A stretch of DNA of 14,354 nucleotides, taken from CAIVAT01 sp037141055 (GTDB taxonomy: Bacteria > Bacteroidota > Bacteroidia > Bacteroidales > FEN-979). Of the stretch, positions 12,538 to 14,354 are shown in pieces. The DNA is taken from NCBI GenBank assembly GCA_037141055.1, contig JBAXDH010000096.1, positions 1-14,354 on the forward strand, read 5' to 3'. The first letter of the stretch is position 1; every line of letters begins with the position of its first letter. The notes under the pieces were generated by a model. The model did not search any database and was not told the DNA's origin. It saw nothing but the letters and a program-made list of their open reading frames with translations. A program made the translations under genes and the position numbers.

Positions 12538-14354
12538 ATGAAAACAAATACCCTCTTGATTATTGTCAACTTAATGATGCTGATCATCTCCTGTAAAAAA
12601 GATCCTGATGCACCAACTGGGGGTAATAAGATATTAATTGGCATCACAACAGTTGATACTCTATCATATCTGTTTGCAAAGGTTTCAACTCAATTGAATA
12701 GTACCGGGGGTAATCAAATCTCACAACATGGTCATTGTTGGAGTATTGAATCCAGTCCCGATATCGAAGATTCCCATACCACTCTTGGCAGTATAACCAG
12801 CCCACGCAAGTTCACAAGTGATTTATCAGGATTATCAGATAATACAAAGTATTTTATCCGGCCTTATTTTACATTTCAGGGCGGGACAATTTATGGCATT
12901 CAAAAAGGGATAACAACATTGAAAAGAGGGAAGCCAGTTGTAAATACAGGGGTAGCCTCAGAGATCACTATTTCCTCAGTCAAAATCACCGGGAGTTCAA
13001 CTTTTGACAGTGGTTTTTCTATTACCCAAAAGGGAATTTGCTGGGATACTACTGCTTACCCTACTCTGTTAAAATCAATAGGCCATTCAGAAGAAGGTGC
13101 GGGAATTGGAGCTTTTATCAGTTCGATCACAGGGTTACTTGATAACAAAGTATATCATTTTTGCAGCTATGCAACCAATGAAAGGGGAACATCTTATGGC
13201 GTGACTAATCAACTCATTACAGTTGCAATTACCCAACCTACGGTCAGCACCCTTGATGTTACCAATATTACATTAACAAGCGCAGTATCAGGTGGCTTTG
13301 TTAGTAACGCTGGAAATGGTACTGTATCTACCCGTGGTGTTTGTTGGAACGCTTCCGGCAATCCAACGCTAACTAATTGCATCAATAAAACCCAGGATGG
13401 ATCGGGTATTGGCAATTTCAGTAGTCAGATTAGTGGTCTCCTACAAGGAACAATCTATTTTGTTGCGGCTTACGCAACAAATGAAAAAGGAACTTCTTAT
13501 GGTTTGATAAAGCAATTCACCACGACACCAATTGTTAAACCATCAGTTACAACAGCATCTATTAATAACATCATGAACACTGCTGCGATGAGTGGAGGGA
13601 ATGTGACAAATTCTGGAAATGGGACAATAATAGCAAGAGGTGTTTGTTGGTCAACCAGTATTAATCCAACTATTGCGAATAACCACTCAACAAATGGGAC
13701 CGGTGCAGGAGTTTTTACCAGCAACCTTACAAATTTAACAGGTAACACCCTATACTATGTTTGTGCTTATGCAACGAATGAGGTAGGTACGTGTTATGGG
13801 AATGAGTTGACATTTACGACACTTCCAAATCCTGTCATTCCAACAGTAAGTACAACCGCTGTAACCAACATCACCTCCACCACAGCCACTTGTGGTGGGA
13901 ATGTAGTTTCAGATGGCGGATCACCTGTTACAGTTAGAGGGGTTTGTTGGAGTCAATCATCGAATCCTACTATAGGTAACAGCCATACTTCTGATGGAAC
14001 CGGAATTGGGTCCTTTATTAGTACTCTTACCTCACTTTCTCCGAATTCATTTTATTTTGTAAGGGCTTATGCAACGAATATTGCAGGAACCTCCTATGGC
14101 AATAGCCAGACATTCAGCACTTTGTTACCAACTTGTGGAACAATGACAATTAATCACGTAGCCGGAACCACAGCACCTGTTACAAAAACGGTAACCTATG
14201 GCACAGTTACAAATATAACCGGTGAACCATCAAAATGTTGGATCACTAGTAATCTTGGCGCTGATCATCAGGCAACAGCCGTCAACGATGGTACCGAAGC
14301 CTCAGCAGGATGGTACTGGCAGTTTAACCGCAAGCAGGGTTACAAACATGATGG
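12538..14354 (+). CDS. Surface-type lipoprotein with five ~100-residue repeats and a Fib_succ-like domain, cut by window end
   Basis: Open from ATG 12538 to the window edge (605 full codons). The earlier ATG at 12521 hits a stop after six codons. The signal peptide ends in a lipobox, IISC, with Cys19 followed by KKD, so it is lipid-anchored. Five tandem repeats follow, each with a G-[VHI]-C-W core (Gly65, 166, 267, 368, 468; period 101, 101, 101, 100 residues). In the later copies the repeats end in AYATN..GTSYG; these are Bacteroidota beta-sandwich (fibronectin-III-like) modules. After ~540 the sequence changes to CWITSNLGADHQA and GWYWQFNRKQGYKHDG, matching the Fibrobacter-succinogenes-major-paralogue domain (TIGR02145-like). 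Likely a cell-surface binding or display protein. It lies 45 nt after the split caspase gene with no terminator between, so co-transcription is possible. Confidence 0.88.
   Translation, partial: MKTNTLLIIVNLMMLIISCKKDPDAPTGGNKILIGITTVDTLSYLFAKVSTQLNSTGGNQISQHGHCWSIESSPDIEDSHTTLGSITSPRKFTSDLSGLSDNTKYFIRPYFTFQGGTIYGIQKGITTLKRGKPVVNTGVASEITISSVKITGSSTFDSGFSITQKGICWDTTAYPTLLKSIGHSEEGAGIGAFISSITGLLDNKVYHFCSYATNERGTSYGVTNQLITVAITQPTVSTLDVTNITLTSAVSGGFVSNAGNGTVSTRGVCWNASGNPTLTNCINKTQDGSGIGNFSSQISGLLQGTIYFVAAYATNEKGTSYGLIKQFTTTPIVKPSVTTASINNIMNTAAMSGGNVTNSGNGTIIARGVCWSTSINPTIANNHSTNGTGAGVFTSNLTNLTGNTLYYVCAYATNEVGTCYGNELTFTTLPNPVIPTVSTTAVTNITSTTATCGGNVVSDGGSPVTVRGVCWSQSSNPTIGNSHTSDGTGIGSFISTLTSLSPNSFYFVRAYATNIAGTSYGNSQTFSTLLPTCGTMTINHVAGTTAPVTKTVTYGTVTNITGEPSKCWITSNLGADHQATAVNDGTEASAGWYWQFNRKQGYKHD
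12730..14120 (+). repeat. Five in-frame tandem repeats of ~300 bp
   Basis: The GGN-N-TGY-TGG cores lie at 12730, 13033, 13336, 13639 and 13939, i.e. 303, 303, 303 and 300 bp apart. The last three copies are the most alike at the DNA level (for example ggtgtttgttgg and gcttatgcaacgaat recur), suggesting more recent duplication, while the first two have drifted. Copy number may vary between strains through recombination. Confidence 0.8.

Overview
The window looks like DNA of a Bacteroidota (Bacteroidetes) bacterium, probably a Bacteroidales-like lineage. The signs are: a TTTG/TAnnTTTG promoter before the first gene; few recognisable Shine-Dalgarno sequences; exported proteins whose predicted mature N-terminus is Gln; a lipoprotein with ~100-residue 'GVCW...YATN..GTSYG' repeats leading into a Fibrobacter-succinogenes-major-paralogue type domain; and a DnaB/RepA-like ATPase followed by a zinc-finger/Toprim-like protein, as found on Bacteroidota mobile elements. 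Species cannot be named from the sequence alone.

Left part (1-4170): a probable end of an integrated element. Bases 36-55 are, on the minus strand, the last ~20 nt of a tRNA gene, followed by a minus-strand terminator at 1-26, but the tRNA body is missing. This is what an attachment site left by insertion into a tRNA 3' end looks like. After ~550 bp of AT-rich non-coding DNA come an excisionase-like HTH protein (612-806), a weak small ORF (1051-1158), a hexameric-helicase-like ATPase (1296-2444), a cluster of TGATACC repeats with a long palindrome (2444-2565), and a zinc-finger/Toprim-like primase-type protein (2609-4012). The helicase, iteron-like repeats and primase-like protein together look like a plasmid-type replication module. 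A possibly truncated cysteine-containing small ORF (4065-4172) ends this part. No integrase, relaxase or second att copy is in the window.

Central part (4287-12492): a cluster that appears to be a regulated, cell-envelope caspase system. An ECF-type sigma factor (TTG start) is followed 11 nt later by a single-pass membrane protein in the usual anti-sigma position. Then come an exported transglutaminase-like protein with an intact Cys-His-Asp triad, an exported DUF4384-type protein, and an exported LPP20/FlgT-like small protein that ends at a strong terminator. Next are an exported seven-repeat WD40 plus caspase protein with an intact His/Cys dyad, and a second exported caspase homologue interrupted by one in-frame TAA at a position where its paralogue has Tyr. 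Every enzyme-like protein here has a signal peptide, so the system should act in the periplasm or at the surface, unlike cytoplasmic caspase defence proteins.

Right part (12538-14354): a lipoprotein with five tandem ~100-residue beta-sandwich-like repeats and the start of a Fib_succ-type C-terminal domain. It is cut off by the window edge. It may be transcribed with the second caspase gene, since no terminator is visible between them.
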